A DNA stretch of 64,000 nt, from assembly GCF_003259745.1 (NCBI RefSeq), contig NZ_QLMC01000004.1, forward strand, positions 620,001 through 684,000, written 5' to 3'. Shown here piece by piece: positions 27,481 through 34,897 of this stretch (positions are counted from its first letter, which is position 1; each line of letters opens with the position of its first letter). This DNA comes from Larkinella arboricola. Lineage in GTDB: Bacteria > Bacteroidota > Bacteroidia > Cytophagales > Spirosomataceae. The notes under the pieces are model-generated. The model had not been told where the DNA came from, searched no databases, and was given only the letters and a program-made list of their open reading frames with translations. The position numbers and the translations under genes were made by a program.

Positions 27481-27575
27481 AGTTAAGAGTGAAAAGTTAA
27501 GAGTGAAGAATGAAAGAGGGCGTCTTAGCCAACCGCACGGGCGGCCAACTCTTAATTCTTACTTCATAACTCATA
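27481..27575. repeat. Short A/T-rich repeats in the recR-clpS spacer
   Basis: AGTTAAGAGTGAA occurs at 27481-27493 and again at 27495-27507, a 14-base period. The second copy can pair imperfectly with ACTCTTAATT at 27548-27557. On the minus strand the right side reads as repeated AGTTATGAGTTATG-like words. This looks like one of the small non-coding spacer repeats common in Cytophagales genomes. Confidence 0.5.
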
Positions 27576-27576
27576 A

Positions 27577-27855
27577 CTATTTTAAGACTTCTGCGGAAAT
27601 GCCCCGGCGGCAGATCTCATTACGCTTGGGAACAAGCTCTTCCCACGATCCGTTTTTCACCCGGCATTTGCCTTTGTAATGGATAATGATCGTGCATTGT
27701 TCGGCCTGCTCGGGGGTATGGTCACACACGTCAATGAGCGTGTCAATGACGTGATCGAACGTATTTACATCGTCGTTGAAAACCACCAGATTAAACAGGT
27801 CGGTGTCAATGACTTCTTCCAATACTTCGACGTCGTTTTCTTCGAACGGTTGCAT
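27577..27855 (-). CDS. clpS: ATP-dependent Clp protease adaptor ClpS
   Basis: About 92 residues from ATG 27855. A TTG nine codons upstream is ruled out because it lies inside a perfect -7 promoter box. The adaptor core is plain: LVVFNDDVNTFDHVIDTL, which holds the Asn/Asp pocket that grips N-degron residues, then a helix with TPEQAEQCTIIIHYKGKC. ClpS delivers N-end-rule substrates to the Clp unfoldase. The acidic N-terminal extension (MQPFEENDVEVLEE) is typical of Bacteroidota ClpS and helps engage ClpA or ClpC. It is a small single gene in front of recR. Confidence 0.94.
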   Translation of the reverse strand: MQPFEENDVEVLEEVIDTDLFNLVVFNDDVNTFDHVIDTLIDVCDHTPEQAEQCTIIIHYKGKCRVKNGSWEELVPKRNEICRRGISAEVLK

Positions 27856-27879
27856 TACACGAAATTTCTTGTTTGATTG

Positions 27880-27887
27880 CAAATTTA
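27880..27887 (-). promoter_or_regulatory. -7 box TAAATTTG of clpS
   Basis: Exact TAnnTTTG match on the minus strand, 24 bases before ATG 27855. It overlaps a potential TTG start at 27882 and so decides the ClpS start. Confidence 0.6.
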
Positions 27888-27989
27888 CGAAATTTTGGCC
27901 GCTTTTGCCACGTTTTTTTAAAGCGGTGGCCTAACATAAACCGCCAGAATAATAACCCATCGTTTACCTAAAAAGTTGCCGCCGACGGT

Positions 27990-29453
27990 ATGAATCCTAA
28001 CATCGCGTTAACCATATTAATTGCTTATTTTGCCATGCTCATTGTGGTGTCGTGGTACACGGCCAGAGGAGCGGATACGAACACCTTTTTTACGGCCAAC
28101 CGCCAGACTCCCTGGTATTTGGTAGCCTTTGCGATGATCGGAACGTCCCTGTCCGGTGTCACTTTTATTTCGGTGCCGGGCGCCGTCGGCGGAAAAGCGT
28201 TTTCGTATTTTCAGGTCATACTCGGTAACATCGTCGGGTACTACGTCATTGCCACGGTTTTGATGCCGCTCTATTACCGGATGAACCTGATTTCGATTTA
28301 CGGCTATCTGGAAAAACGGTTTGGATTCTGGTCGTATAAAACCGGAGCGGGTTTTTTCTTACTGGCTCGGACGATCGGTTCGGCCATTCGCTTGTACATT
28401 GCGGCCGGGGTGCTGCAAATTGCCATTTTCAACAGCTTCGGCATCCCGTTTGAAGTTTCGGTGGCCATCACCATTTTGCTGATCTGGCTCTACACCTTCA
28501 AAGGGGGCGTGAAAACCATCATCGTAACCGACACGCTCCAGACCACCTTTCTGGTCACCGCCGTCGTGCTGACCATCATCCTGATTTCGCGGGAGTTGGG
28601 GCTGGGCTTTGGCGAGATGGTTTCAACCATTTCACAAAGTGATTACTCGCAGATTTTTTTCTGGGATGCCAACGATCCTAAAAACTTTTTCAAGCAGTTT
28701 ATTTCCGGCGTATTTATCGCCATTGTCATGACCGGTCTGGATCAGGACCTGATGCAGAAAAACCTGACCTGCAAGAACATCGGCGAAGCCCAGAAAAATA
28801 TGCTCTGGTTTACGGTAACGTTTTCCATTGTCGTTTTTCTGTTTCTGTCGCTGGGGGCGCTGCTCTACATCTACGCAAATTCTAAGGGCATTCAGACCCC
28901 GGTTAAAACGGATGATTTGTACCCGATGCTGGCCCTCGACCACTTCGGCATGGTGGTCGGTATTACGTTTCTGCTAGGCATCACGGCGGCCACCTACGCC
29001 AGTTCCGACTCCGCTCTGACGGCCCTGACCACTTCGTTCTGTATCGACTTTATGAACGTGGAAGGGCGTCCGGAAACCGAGCGCGCCCGCATCAAGCACT
29101 GGGTTCACATCGGGTTTTCGGTCCTGTTTTTTGTAGTTATCGTTATCTTTAACCGGCTGAATAGCCAGGATGTTGTGACGGCGGTTTTCGATCTGGCCGG
29201 TTACACCTACGGGCCGTTGCTAGGGTTGTATGCGTTCGGAATGTTTACCAAACGCCCGGTTCGCGATGGGTGGGTGCCATTGATCTGCCTTGCTTCGCCG
29301 TTTCTGACCCTGTACGTCAACAATCATTCGGCGGAGTGGTTCAACGGTTATAAATTTGGTTTCGAACGCCTGGTACTCAATGGCGTGATTACATTTATGG
29401 GACTGTGGGCGGTATCGCGGAAGAAAACGGTCAACGAGCCGGTCGCGGCATAA
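27990..29453 (+). CDS. Sodium:solute symporter (SSS family)
   Basis: A 487-residue inner-membrane carrier with about 13 hydrophobic segments. The N-terminus (YTARGADTNTFFTANRQTPW) and the following TSLSGVTFISVPG carry the sodium-binding TM1 signature of SSS proteins. RTIGSAIRLYIAAGV lies in TM4-5, and ATYASSDSALTALTTSF marks the TM8 sodium site. The substrate may be a sugar, carboxylate or amino acid; the closest impression is of the SSS subfamily widespread in Bacteroidota with no fixed substrate. The unknown secreted protein at 29496 follows after 42 bases and may be co-transcribed. Confidence 0.9.
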   Translation: MNPNIALTILIAYFAMLIVVSWYTARGADTNTFFTANRQTPWYLVAFAMIGTSLSGVTFISVPGAVGGKAFSYFQVILGNIVGYYVIATVLMPLYYRMNLISIYGYLEKRFGFWSYKTGAGFFLLARTIGSAIRLYIAAGVLQIAIFNSFGIPFEVSVAITILLIWLYTFKGGVKTIIVTDTLQTTFLVTAVVLTIILISRELGLGFGEMVSTISQSDYSQIFFWDANDPKNFFKQFISGVFIAIVMTGLDQDLMQKNLTCKNIGEAQKNMLWFTVTFSIVVFLFLSLGALLYIYANSKGIQTPVKTDDLYPMLALDHFGMVVGITFLLGITAATYASSDSALTALTTSFCIDFMNVEGRPETERARIKHWVHIGFSVLFFVVIVIFNRLNSQDVVTAVFDLAGYTYGPLLGLYAFGMFTKRPVRDGWVPLICLASPFLTLYVNNHSAEWFNGYKFGFERLVLNGVITFMGLWAVSRKKTVNEPVAA

Positions 29454-29495
29454 TAGCAGCAATAGGGTTTTAACAAAGGGTTAACAGCAAGAATC

Positions 29496-30290
29496 ATGAA
29501 ACGACTAATCATATTAAGTACAGCGTTCTTTTTAGCCGCAGGAGTGGCCTTCGGGCAGAAAAACGTGCCGATCAAAAGCACCTGGACTACGGCCACCACC
29601 TTTGCCGACCAGCCATCCATCGGCAGTAATGCGCCGGGTGAGGTGTATCTGGAAAATGCCAAAATTCACGCCCTGGCAACCAACAGCGCCGACAAACTGT
29701 TTCTGACTATTCAGCTCAACAACGACTCGGACCAGTTCAAAGCCCTGTTGTTCGGCAGCACCATCTGGCTCGATCAGAAAAGCAAGAAAAAATCCCGGCG
29801 CGGTATTCAATTCCCGCTGCCCGAAGAATTGGACCCGGCCACCGGAAAACCGCTGTCGATGGCCGCCCAGACCGGACCGACGGACCGTGGCATGATGATG
29901 AAGCAGTTGCTCAGTCGAAAAATTGAAATGAAGCTGATTCATCTGGTGGCCGAAGATGAAATGCTGGTATCGGCCAGCGGTGATCCGTCGGGCATTACGG
30001 GCAAAATCGAGGAAAAAGCCGGTCGTCTGGTGTATCAGCTGGCTATTCCGCTGGCGCTGATCAACGGAAAACCGGGTTCGGATGAGCCATTGGCGATTGC
30101 TTTCGAAACCGGTGTACCCGAAAAACCCAAGCAAACCTCGTCGGATGCGGGAAGCATGAGTGGCATGGGCGGGATGTACGGCGGAGGGATGTACGGTCGG
30201 CGCGGGATGTACGGCGGGGGTAGAGGGTTCAGCGGACCGACTATTGCGCCAACCCGGTTTGCCCTAGCGGTGCAGTTGGCAGCTCCCTAA
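29496..30290 (+). CDS. Secreted protein of unknown function with Met/Gly/Tyr-rich tail
   Basis: A 264-residue protein with a signal peptide of about 20 residues (ending GVAFGQ). Residues 25-215 look like one beta-rich domain (IHALATNSADKLFLTIQLNN...), which I do not recognise. Residues 216-250 are a low-complexity segment with repeated GMYGGGMYGRRGMYGG units, rich in Met, Gly and Tyr. Such tails are flexible; Met-rich ones sometimes bind copper, but that is only a possibility here. The gene follows the SSS symporter by 42 bases. No terminator is visible after it. Confidence 0.7.
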   Translation: MKRLIILSTAFFLAAGVAFGQKNVPIKSTWTTATTFADQPSIGSNAPGEVYLENAKIHALATNSADKLFLTIQLNNDSDQFKALLFGSTIWLDQKSKKKSRRGIQFPLPEELDPATGKPLSMAAQTGPTDRGMMMKQLLSRKIEMKLIHLVAEDEMLVSASGDPSGITGKIEEKAGRLVYQLAIPLALINGKPGSDEPLAIAFETGVPEKPKQTSSDAGSMSGMGGMYGGGMYGRRGMYGGGRGFSGPTIAPTRFALAVQLAAP

Positions 30291-30339
30291 ACTATTGTTT
30301 AAAATTTTTACATTTAGTAGAAATATTTCAAGGGAATTG

Positions 30340-30347
30340 TATATTTG
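30340..30347 (+). promoter_or_regulatory. -7 box TATATTTG before the unknown protein at 30374
   Basis: Exact TAnnTTTG match in a strongly A/T-rich stretch, 26 bases before the GTG start at 30374. Confidence 0.5.
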
Positions 30348-30373
30348 AGTAAATTTTTCCAAACAAAACGTTT

Positions 30374-30925
30374 GTGAAACGGTTAATCTGCTTCGGTTTA
30401 TTCGTCGTACTGCTCTATCACATGATGGGGCAGCTGCTGGTACTGCTCAGTGTGCAGTACCAGGAGGAGCATGAATTATCGGAGCGATTGACCATGTATT
30501 CGTCTGTTGATCACATCGTCGAGTTTCAGATTCCCCTCCAGAACCACCCGAATGAAGCCATTCTGACCCAGCAAAAGCAGGAAGGCTTCAAATACCGGGG
30601 TAGTTATTACGAAATTGTTGACCTGGATGTGTCCGGAGATACGCTGCACATCACGGGCTATGTCAACAAAACCAAATCGTTTTTCCAGCGGGATCTGCTT
30701 TCGTTTGTAAAAGAGCAGTTTGCAACCGGTACGTCCGAAACGGCCAAAAAAGCCAGCAACCTGCTCAAACTGCTTTTAAAAGAATATTCCCCCATTAGCC
30801 GAGCCCGAACCTGGTTCTTTCTGTACGACTGGACCGAAAAAGCCGTGCGCATTCCTTCGTTTATTTCGTGCCTCTCTACCCGGAGCCTGCCGGTATTTTC
30901 TCCTCCCCCTGAGGTTTTGTCCTGA
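30374..30925 (+). CDS. Small membrane-anchored protein of unknown function
   Basis: A 183-residue protein starting at GTG 30374, read right after a good -7 box. Residues 1-27 are a single hydrophobic segment (GLFVVLLYHMMGQLLVLL), either signal anchor or uncleaved signal. The middle part (50-140) looks like a small folded domain with short strands (YEIVDLDVSGDTLHITGYV). The tail is Ser/Pro-rich (RSLPVFSPPPEVLS). I do not recognise the family. It opens the plus-strand run that leads to the outer-membrane and haloperoxidase-like genes, but 271 non-coding bases separate them. Confidence 0.6.
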   Translation: MKRLICFGLFVVLLYHMMGQLLVLLSVQYQEEHELSERLTMYSSVDHIVEFQIPLQNHPNEAILTQQKQEGFKYRGSYYEIVDLDVSGDTLHITGYVNKTKSFFQRDLLSFVKEQFATGTSETAKKASNLLKLLLKEYSPISRARTWFFLYDWTEKAVRIPSFISCLSTRSLPVFSPPPEVLS

Positions 30926-31117
30926 ACAAACAACGCGAGAACTGACGACTTACGCGTGGCTTTAGGCTACAGCGGATAGGCGTCTGTACACGTGCTCCTC
31001 GCAACGAAGCGGTCACCAGACGGTTTAGCCATGCCTTTCAGCGTATCTGGCTGATGGCTATGTCGCCGGGGTGTTCGTATTCACAATTTCTTGTTCACAA
31101 GCAGATTCATAGAATCG

Positions 31118-31145
31118 CCGATACGGCTTATGCCGCCTGTATCGG
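31118..31145 (+). repeat. Leader hairpin upstream of the outer-membrane protein gene
   Basis: CCGATACGGC and GCC..GTATCGG pair around a TTAT loop with a 4-base bulge, 52 bases before ATG 31197. The rest of the gap 30926-31196 shows no gene. It may be a structured leader or the terminator of the preceding gene; no T run follows. Confidence 0.4.
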
Positions 31146-31196
31146 ACGTTTGACCTATGATCATTATCCATTCAGGACAATAATCTTCAGACTCCA

Positions 31197-32318
31197 ATGA
31201 AAAAACTATATGGTTTTGTAGGGGCATTGCTATGCCTGTCTTTATTGAATTTCCGGGCTTCGGCCCAGGGGTGTGTCGCCGTTCGGCACATGAGTGGCGC
31301 GGTGCAGGGCTCGGCGTCATCGGCGGATTTTTTTAAACAGCGGACCGGTCACTGGCAGGTCAACGCGGGCTACCGGTATTTTCGGTCGTTCCGGCATTAT
31401 AAAGGCGATGTTGAGCAGAAAGAACGCCTGGAGCAAAACACGGAAGTGATCAACCTCTCCCACGCGCTCGACCTCGGCATTACGTACCTGGCCACCCCGC
31501 GGCTGTCGTTTTCGGTGAATCTGCCCCTCCAATACAACGACCGTTCTTCGCTCTACGAACACTATGGCAATGCCGTCTCGGCCAATCCCGAACAGAAGCG
31601 CTTCCATACGTATTCGCAGGGCATCGGTGATATTCGGATTTCGGGAAGCTACTGGCTGGTTGATCCCACGAAACTATCGAAAGCCAATTTTGCGCTGGGT
31701 CTGGGTGTCAAATTGCCCACCGGCAACCCCGGCGTCACGGACGATTTCCACAAGCTGGATAAAGAAAAACGGGATTACGTGATCAACAAACCGGTCGATC
31801 AGTCCATTCAATTAGGCGATGGCGGGGTTGGCTTTAGCGTAGAAGGTCAGGGATACGCCCAGATTACGGGCGGTCTGGCGGCTTATGTTAGCGGTTATTA
31901 CCTGTTCAATCCGCGTGAAACCAACCGCGTGCTCCGTACGCCCGAAGCCACAACGATTGACCCCGTCATCGGCTACTTCTCCGTTGCCGACCAGTTTGCC
32001 GCGCGGTTGGGACTGAGTCAGGCTATATCATTCGTTCCGGGGCTGGCCGTGATGCTGGGCGGACGGGTCGAAGGTATTCCGTCGTCGGACGTTTTTGGCG
32101 GCAGCAGCGGTTACCGTCGGCCCGGCTACATCGTTTCGGTGGAGCCCGGTTTAAACTACATGAAGGGCAAGTTCTCCGCAGCCGCAACCGTACCAGTGGC
32201 CCTTTACCGCAACCGGATTAAAAGTTATTACGACAAGCTCGATCCGCAGGGAGTGCGCCACGGGGATGCGGCTTTTGCCGATTATTCCGTCTCGATCTCG
32301 CTGAGTCGCTGGTTCTAA
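31197..32318 (+). CDS. Outer-membrane beta-barrel protein, transporter-like
   Basis: A 373-residue protein with a signal peptide of about 23 residues (ending ASAQ) and a mature start GCVAVRHMSG. The rest alternates in short amphipathic strands ending in an aromatic residue (LSRWF), as in outer-membrane barrels. The segment LGLGVKLPTGN resembles the MetA/phenol-degradation type of outer-membrane transporter, where a similar KLPTG turn recurs. The substrate is unknown. It is followed after 57 bases by a second, shorter barrel protein, and the two may work together. Confidence 0.7.
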   Translation: MKKLYGFVGALLCLSLLNFRASAQGCVAVRHMSGAVQGSASSADFFKQRTGHWQVNAGYRYFRSFRHYKGDVEQKERLEQNTEVINLSHALDLGITYLATPRLSFSVNLPLQYNDRSSLYEHYGNAVSANPEQKRFHTYSQGIGDIRISGSYWLVDPTKLSKANFALGLGVKLPTGNPGVTDDFHKLDKEKRDYVINKPVDQSIQLGDGGVGFSVEGQGYAQITGGLAAYVSGYYLFNPRETNRVLRTPEATTIDPVIGYFSVADQFAARLGLSQAISFVPGLAVMLGGRVEGIPSSDVFGGSSGYRRPGYIVSVEPGLNYMKGKFSAAATVPVALYRNRIKSYYDKLDPQGVRHGDAAFADYSVSISLSRWF

Positions 32319-32375
32319 GGCGTATTGCTGCCTTTCCGGCCATATCAACCATACCTATTAATTTACTTCTGAAAG

Positions 32376-33266
32376 ATGAAAAAAATTACCAATTGTATAC
32401 TGGTCAGTCTCTTGCTGCTCGTCGGTAAGGCAATGGCTCAGATGCCGCACGACGCCATTTACATGGGCAAAGGAGCGGTTTGTGTAGCCACGATGTATGG
32501 CAAAAGCACCTGGTCGGATTACTGGGAAAATTCGCTCAAACGCTCGAATTTCAACATCGGGACACACACGACCCAGAATATAATGGTCATGCCCGCCATC
32601 GGCATTACCAACCGCCTGAACGTTATCCTGAGCCTGCCGTACGTCTGGACCCAGACCAGCGCCGGCAACCTGTTGGGTCAGAAAGGGTTTCAGGACCTTT
32701 CGGGCTGGCTGAAATACCGGGTGCTGAATACGCACGGTTTTTCGCTGCATGCCGTAGCCGGGGCTTCGTTACCCATCGGTAATTACGTGCCGGACTTTAT
32801 GCCGATGTCGATCGGATTGCAGTGCCGCACGGTTTCCGGGCGACTGATTGCCAGCTATAAACACCCTCAGACGGGGCTTTATGCCACGGCTCACGGCACG
32901 TATATGTGGCGTAGCAACATCAAATCGGACCGGGATGCCTACCAGGCCGACGACCGGGTGTACAATACGGACGAAATAAGCGTTCCGAATGCTTACGATA
33001 TGGGGCTGCGGCTGGGCATTTTGCGGAAAAAGTGGCAGACCGAACTCTGGGCAGAGCGGACTTCCTGCACCCACGGCGACTACATCCGTCGGCACGACAT
33101 GCCGTTCCCGACCAACAACATGCAGGCGACAACGGTGGGCTGGTACGGCAAGTTTCAGCCGAACAAGATTGGGGTCAATGCCCGGGTGGGCTACGTGACC
33201 GATGGTCGGAATGTCGGGCAAAGCACCAGCTACTCGGTGGGGGTACTGTATCTGTTTAAGTTATAA
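32376..33266 (+). CDS. Outer-membrane beta-barrel protein, second of the pair
   Basis: A 296-residue protein with a signal peptide (1-22, ending AMAQ) and the start MPHDAIYMGKGAVCVATMYG. The strands AGASLPIGNYVPDF and GVNARVGYVTDG, with a terminal GVLYLFKL, are barrel-like. It resembles its neighbour in general build rather than in sequence. Two Cys residues (in AVCVAT and TSCTHG) are unusual for an outer-membrane barrel. The function is unknown. A hairpin of terminator type follows the stop. Confidence 0.7.
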   Translation: MKKITNCILVSLLLLVGKAMAQMPHDAIYMGKGAVCVATMYGKSTWSDYWENSLKRSNFNIGTHTTQNIMVMPAIGITNRLNVILSLPYVWTQTSAGNLLGQKGFQDLSGWLKYRVLNTHGFSLHAVAGASLPIGNYVPDFMPMSIGLQCRTVSGRLIASYKHPQTGLYATAHGTYMWRSNIKSDRDAYQADDRVYNTDEISVPNAYDMGLRLGILRKKWQTELWAERTSCTHGDYIRRHDMPFPTNNMQATTVGWYGKFQPNKIGVNARVGYVTDGRNVGQSTSYSVGVLYLFKL

Positions 33267-33284
33267 AAATTAGTAAAAAAGTCC

Positions 33285-33313
33285 GAACGACCCGGAAGCG
33301 AGCCGGGTCGTTC
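33285..33313 (+). terminator. Hairpin between the barrel gene and the PAP2 gene
   Basis: Perfect 11-base inverted repeat GAACGACCCGG / CCGGGTCGTTC with a 7-base loop, 19 bases after the stop at 33266. There is no strong T run, so read-through into the PAP2 gene is possible. Confidence 0.6.
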
Positions 33314-33339
33314 AAAGGCTTAATGAAATAGTATCAAAG

Positions 33340-34887
33340 ATGAAAACGTCTATAAATCAAATTAAAAGAGCGGGTTGGGTATTGGGTCTGGCAACGTTGC
33401 TGGTGGCCTGCGACAAAACAATTGATGAGCCCCAGCGCGACAGTTACGTACCTGTATCGACCGACGAAAAAGCCGGAACCTGGAAAACCTACCAGCTTTC
33501 CTCGGCTACTGAAATACCGGTGGCCGAACCCAAAGCCGTTTCCTCGCCGGAATACATCGCCGAACTGGCCAGTCTGAAAAAGCAGTCGGCCAATTTAACC
33601 AAAGAGCAGCGCGAAGCGGTTGAATACTGGGGAGCCGGAGCCGTATACCGCTGGAACGAGATCGCCCGCGAACTCTCGGCCCGCTACAACATTCCCCCGG
33701 CCTACAATGCCGAAGGAAAATACCCGGTTCCCGACGCGGCCAACCCGCTGGCTGATCCAAAATTTCCGTTTGCCAATCCGCCGTACACCTCCCGGGCGTT
33801 GGCGTATCTGAGTGTGGCGCAGTATGATGCGCTGGTAGCTGCCTGGAACTACAAATACCAGTTTAAACGGCCAGCGCCATCCAGAACCGATGCCACCATC
33901 AAAGCTGCTTTGCCGGTATCGGATATTCCGACGTATCCCTCCGAAGATGCCGTCGTGGCAGCCGCTTCGTTTACGGTTTTGAAGGCCATGTTTCCGGGCG
34001 AGGTGCCTTTTCTGGAAGCGAAAATGAAGCAGCACCGGGAGAGCCGTCTGTGGGCCGGAATGAACGTGGAAAGTGATCTGTTGGCCGGGGCTGACCTCGG
34101 GAATGCCGTAGCCGCCAAGGTAATGGCCCGCGCCAAAACCGACGGAATGGGTGCGGCCAACAACCAGACATTAACCGCCGGAATGATTGCCAAAGCCAAA
34201 GAACGCGGCTTGCGCGAAGCCTGGGTTAGTCAGGAGTTACCGGTCCGCCCGCCGATGTTGCCCAATTACGGCGCCGTTCTGCCCTGGAATTTTGATCTGG
34301 CAACCGTCGTTGCTCTGCGGGCCGTACCACCCCCGGCGCTCGATAGCGAAGAGTTTAAGCAAAATCTGGAAGAATTAAGGAAGATTCAGAAAAACCAGAC
34401 CCGCGAACAGGCCCGGATTGCCAACTACTGGTCGGACGGTGCGGGCAGCTACACCCCACCCGGTCACTGGCACCGCACGGCGGCCAATGTAAGCCACGAA
34501 GCCCGGCACAGCGAAGTGCGGATGGCGCGGACGCTGGCCTTGCTGGGGACGTCCCAAATGGATGCCGCCATTGTCTGCTGGGACACGAAATACTATTACT
34601 ACTACCCGCGTCCGCAGCAGTTTGGCGTGAAAACCTCCGTCGGTTTGCCCAACTTCCCTTCCTACACCTCCGGTCACTCGACGTTCTCGGGGGCGGCCGC
34701 AACGGTGTTGGCCTATCTGTTTCCCGATCAGGCGGAAACCTTCCAGAAGCAGGCGGAGGAAGCATCGGTATCGCGTATCTATGGCCTTATTCATTACCGT
34801 TTCGATTGTGAAGTAGGGCTGAAAGCGGGCGAGGAAGTTGGGAAGTATGCTATCGCCCGGGCTAGAGCCGACGGGGCGACTCTTTAA
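33340..34887 (+). CDS. PAP2 / vanadium-dependent haloperoxidase superfamily lipoprotein
   Basis: A 515-residue protein. The leader ends in a lipobox (LLVAC24), so it is a periplasm- or surface-facing lipoprotein. The three phosphate/vanadate-binding motifs are intact: KYQFKRPAPSR near 171 (KxxxxxxRP type), SYTSGHSTF near 441, and SRIYGLIHYRFD near 477 (SRxxxxHxxxD). Family members are either acid phosphatases or, with vanadate bound, haloperoxidases. The length over 500 and the helical spacer between motifs 1 and 2 favour the haloperoxidase side, but activity cannot be read from sequence. The FecA-like receptor gene follows after 10 bases, so co-transcription is very likely. Confidence 0.85.
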   Translation: MKTSINQIKRAGWVLGLATLLVACDKTIDEPQRDSYVPVSTDEKAGTWKTYQLSSATEIPVAEPKAVSSPEYIAELASLKKQSANLTKEQREAVEYWGAGAVYRWNEIARELSARYNIPPAYNAEGKYPVPDAANPLADPKFPFANPPYTSRALAYLSVAQYDALVAAWNYKYQFKRPAPSRTDATIKAALPVSDIPTYPSEDAVVAAASFTVLKAMFPGEVPFLEAKMKQHRESRLWAGMNVESDLLAGADLGNAVAAKVMARAKTDGMGAANNQTLTAGMIAKAKERGLREAWVSQELPVRPPMLPNYGAVLPWNFDLATVVALRAVPPPALDSEEFKQNLEELRKIQKNQTREQARIANYWSDGAGSYTPPGHWHRTAANVSHEARHSEVRMARTLALLGTSQMDAAIVCWDTKYYYYYPRPQQFGVKTSVGLPNFPSYTSGHSTFSGAAATVLAYLFPDQAETFQKQAEEASVSRIYGLIHYRFDCEVGLKAGEEVGKYAIARARADGATL

Positions 34888-34897
34888 ACAAATCGTC

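Noticed and set aside
30926-31196. Riboswitch in the gap before the outer-membrane protein genes
   Set aside because: No cobalamin, thiamin or other known riboswitch core could be found; only one simple hairpin is visible.
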